Origin: Serilophus lunatus
Lineage: Eukaryota; Chordata; Aves; Passeriformes; Eurylaimidae
DNA: 64,000 bases
Assembly (NCBI GenBank): GCA_013399895.1
Contig: VXBA01005476.1
Location: 2,320,450-2,384,449 of the forward strand
Direction: 5' to 3'
A program made the position numbers and the translations under genes. Shown here in pieces: positions 61,501 through 64,000 of the stretch (its first letter is position 1; the number at the start of each line of letters is the position of its first letter). The notes under the pieces were generated by a model that was not told the origin of the DNA, made no database searches, and was given only the letters and a program-made list of their open reading frames with translations.

Positions 61501-64000
61501 TCCCCTTGGAGAGCAAGCAAGTCTCCTGGCCATGGAGATATACAAGGGGCTTCTCTCCTGGCTGGGAGCTGCCTACTCAAACTTGTCCCTCATCACTTGT
61601 CATCTGGGGGTGACTTGTCTAGAGGATGCCTTTCACAGAGCAGGAAAATGCTCATTTCAGTCTCAAGGCTGGGAAGGGCCACTCAGACCCACAGGGCACC
61701 AAACAGACACAGATCTGGGTTATTATGCACAAACATAGCCAGGAGTGAAGGTAAGTCAGAGAGGAGGCCTTTTCTAAGCAGCCCTGCTGTCATTTACCCA
61801 GCAGAGCCTACCCACCCATCCTTTTCTGTGTGGGACACCCTCTGGTAGTAATCTTTTGGCCATCACTACCCTGTGCATTGCCAGTCACTAACTCTCCATA
61901 GGTCTTTTCCCACTGTGTAAAAGCTGTACACACTCCCAAAATCTCATCTCAGCATTTTTAGCTCCTCATTCCCTCTCGCACAACCCAAGCAGGTGACACC
62001 CTAACCTCTGCCAGTAGGGGCAGCGCTTTCTAGATCTCCGAGCCCCCTTTTCTGAGCTGTTCACAAACTTGCCAGCACTTTTTCCAGTGTGCAGACATCT
62101 GGCAAAGGAACCAGCAAGGAGCCCCTGCTCCCCTGGGACAGCTAACCACATACCTAGGGCTGCTCACAGCCCAGGGTTTCTCCCTGCTTAAAAAGCCCCA
62201 CGGCTTACCTGAGAAATAGCTGGAGAAGGGCATCTCTCCACCCCAAAATAGGCTAAAAGGAGAAAGAATGAAGAAAAGAATAATAAAAAAAAAAAAGATA
62301 AAAGACCATTTCAATGTCCACTGGGATAAAAGCAATCAGCTCTCTAAGAAACAGCAAAATTGGCCTCTGCTCCATGGTATGTGATCCCCAGGTCTGCTGA
62401 GGGGACAGGGAAGGTAGGCACTCTATGAGCAGGTATTCAGGCTCTATGGCGACCATAATTTTGCTAATCATGGCCGGCACAGACTTGAAGTGCTTTTTCA
62501 CTTGGCAGGAGCACTGAGCTCTTGCAAGTCCCCATGAGGCTGAGTTGCCCAGGGGTGCAGCCTTGGCTGTGCATCCTGAACAGTGCTGGAGTGGGATGAG
62601 GGCTGGTTGCAGCCAGGGCATCCTGACAAAGAAGCTCACAGGCCTAACACTGTGTCCTCCATCTAGTATGAGACCGGGGACCACATTTTTGTACTGAGGC
62701 CAGGATGAATCACACAAGATCAAAAAAGGATCAGGTTATTTCATCCTGAGCTGAGGACATGTTTGTTGGTCAGGGCTTGGCCAATAACACACCCTTTTCC
62801 TGTCTCCCCTTCGCCACCTCCTTCAGCTGCTGTCTGATAGTGCTCTATGGCACCACACAGGGTCAACGGCACCAATGCAGACAGCAACAGAGATGGCATT
62901 TCGTACTTGGAGAGAAGAGATACAGCTGCAAGAAGGGAGGTCTTGTAGCCCTCAACCCCACACTCAGGGCACAGCTACCATCAGGTTTCCCTTGACTTGG
63001 AAAATCCAAATTTGGGGAGGATGAGAGACAGCCCACAGCAGGTCCCAGGGCTGTGGCAGAGTGCTCTGCCAGCTCCAGGAACAGTGATGGAAATCCCTTG
63101 TTCTGACAGAAATCTGCTCTATGACAATGGTAGCACACTTGGTGAGCAGGAGTGACCCAACATCTGGCCAAACCAGCAGCACAGCCAAGCCAGGGAGTGC
63201 CCAAAGGAGCATTTTGCCAGTTGAAACCACCTCGGCTACAGCAAGACCATCTCTGAAACACATTTAAATGGAGCATGGGTCCAGGGCATTTTCCCCAAGC
63301 ATCAAGAAGTCACTTAAGGGTGCTATTACTTTCCAAGTCTCCTCCATTTTGAGTTATCAAAAACATGTAACCACATGGCACAATGCAGGGATGGCCTCTC
63401 TTCCTTCCCCTGGGCTGAGATCCACTTTGCACTCACAGGTTGTTTTAAGATGCCCCCCCGGTCCCCCATGATTGACTGAAAAGACTTTTTTTACCTCTCC
63501 TACTGGACTATGGCAGATATAAATTTTCTACCTATGCATGGCCCTCAGCACCCAGTTCCTAAGTCTTTAAATGTGCCTGGGAAGAGGCTTTCAGCTGAAA
63601 GGAACAATAGCTGTTCCAGCTCTGCAAAACCTCATTTGCAAAGAACACCGGGCAAGGAAATAACATCTCTGTGATGGGATCCCATTTGCCATGTAGTGAC
63701 TCACTCTCCAAGTCAAAATCAAAATCTCCAGTCATAAAAACCCCCAATCAGCTACAACATCCCAACAAATAGAGACATAGGATAGATTGAGGGAAACTCA
63801 TCACAGGATCTGCAGCAAGTGCCATTGAAGTAATTTGCAAACAAGCATTTCCCAGGTCTGGCAGGGGACAGGGCAGAGGGACACGACCACAGGGGTAGCA
63901 GGGAGATGAGCTCTGCTGTTCTTCATGCTCACACCTCCAGACATCAATTTAATCACCACATTAATGACACCACGATTTTCCTTATTACTTTGTTCCTTTG
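58531..64000. other. Intergenic, nothing recognised
   Basis: No exon, RNA gene or repeat family was recognised to the end of the window. The best open frame (61,112-61,516, minus, 134 codons) has no ATG at its left limit, no motif and no splice partner. In human the next genes on this side are TEX44 and PTMA. Neither was found here. Confidence 0.4.

Noticed and set aside
61112..61516. A 134-codon minus-strand frame at the right of the window
   Set aside because: The nominal start is TTG, there is no recognisable domain, and no splice partner was found.

Overview
The window looks like nuclear DNA from a bird. It carries three genes with vertebrate intron-exon structure: B3GNT7 on the plus strand, NCL (nucleolin) on the minus strand and NMUR1 on the minus strand. 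This is the order and orientation known from human 2q37. The reconstructed nucleolin resembles the chicken protein as I know it. A CR1 LINE 3' tail and a solo LTR of a type familiar from passerine genomes support a bird, probably a songbird, although the species cannot be fixed from sequence alone.

Layout. 1-19.6 kb: mostly non-coding, with AT-richer, 3'UTR-like sequence at the start. A stretch at 4.1-4.74 kb may be decayed or unrecognised coding sequence on the minus strand, and a solo LTR lies at about 6.85-7.41 kb. 19.6-27.6 kb: B3GNT7, with a CpG-rich promoter, a four-codon first exon, a 4.4-kb intron, one large coding exon and a long 3'UTR. 27.6-29.7 kb: the short interval between the convergent 3' ends of B3GNT7 and NCL, holding a CpG cluster with CTCF-like and YY1-like motifs. 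29.7-37.5 kb: NCL. Fourteen coding exons were placed with consistent splice phases. Exon 1 and the core promoter lie in an 868-base run of N. Three NCL introns carry the known passenger snoRNAs SNORD82, SNORD20 and SNORA75. 37.5-54.4 kb: gene-free, with several possible regulatory clusters and one CR1 tail. 54.4-57.2 kb: NMUR1, with two coding exons and one probable non-coding first exon. 57.6-58.5 kb: a CpG island. The rest to 64 kb shows no recognisable gene.

The genes do not form one pathway. B3GNT7 is a Golgi glycosyltransferase that builds N-acetyllactosamine chains. Nucleolin is a major nucleolar RNA-binding protein of ribosome biogenesis. The snoRNAs in its introns modify 18S rRNA, so host and passengers serve the same process. 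NMUR1 is a G-protein-coupled receptor for neuromedin U. I found no evidence for a wholly new system. The points most worth following up are the lost NCL first exon, the NCL exon count compared with mammals, the unassigned coding-like stretch near 4.4 kb, and the orphan CpG and motif clusters.
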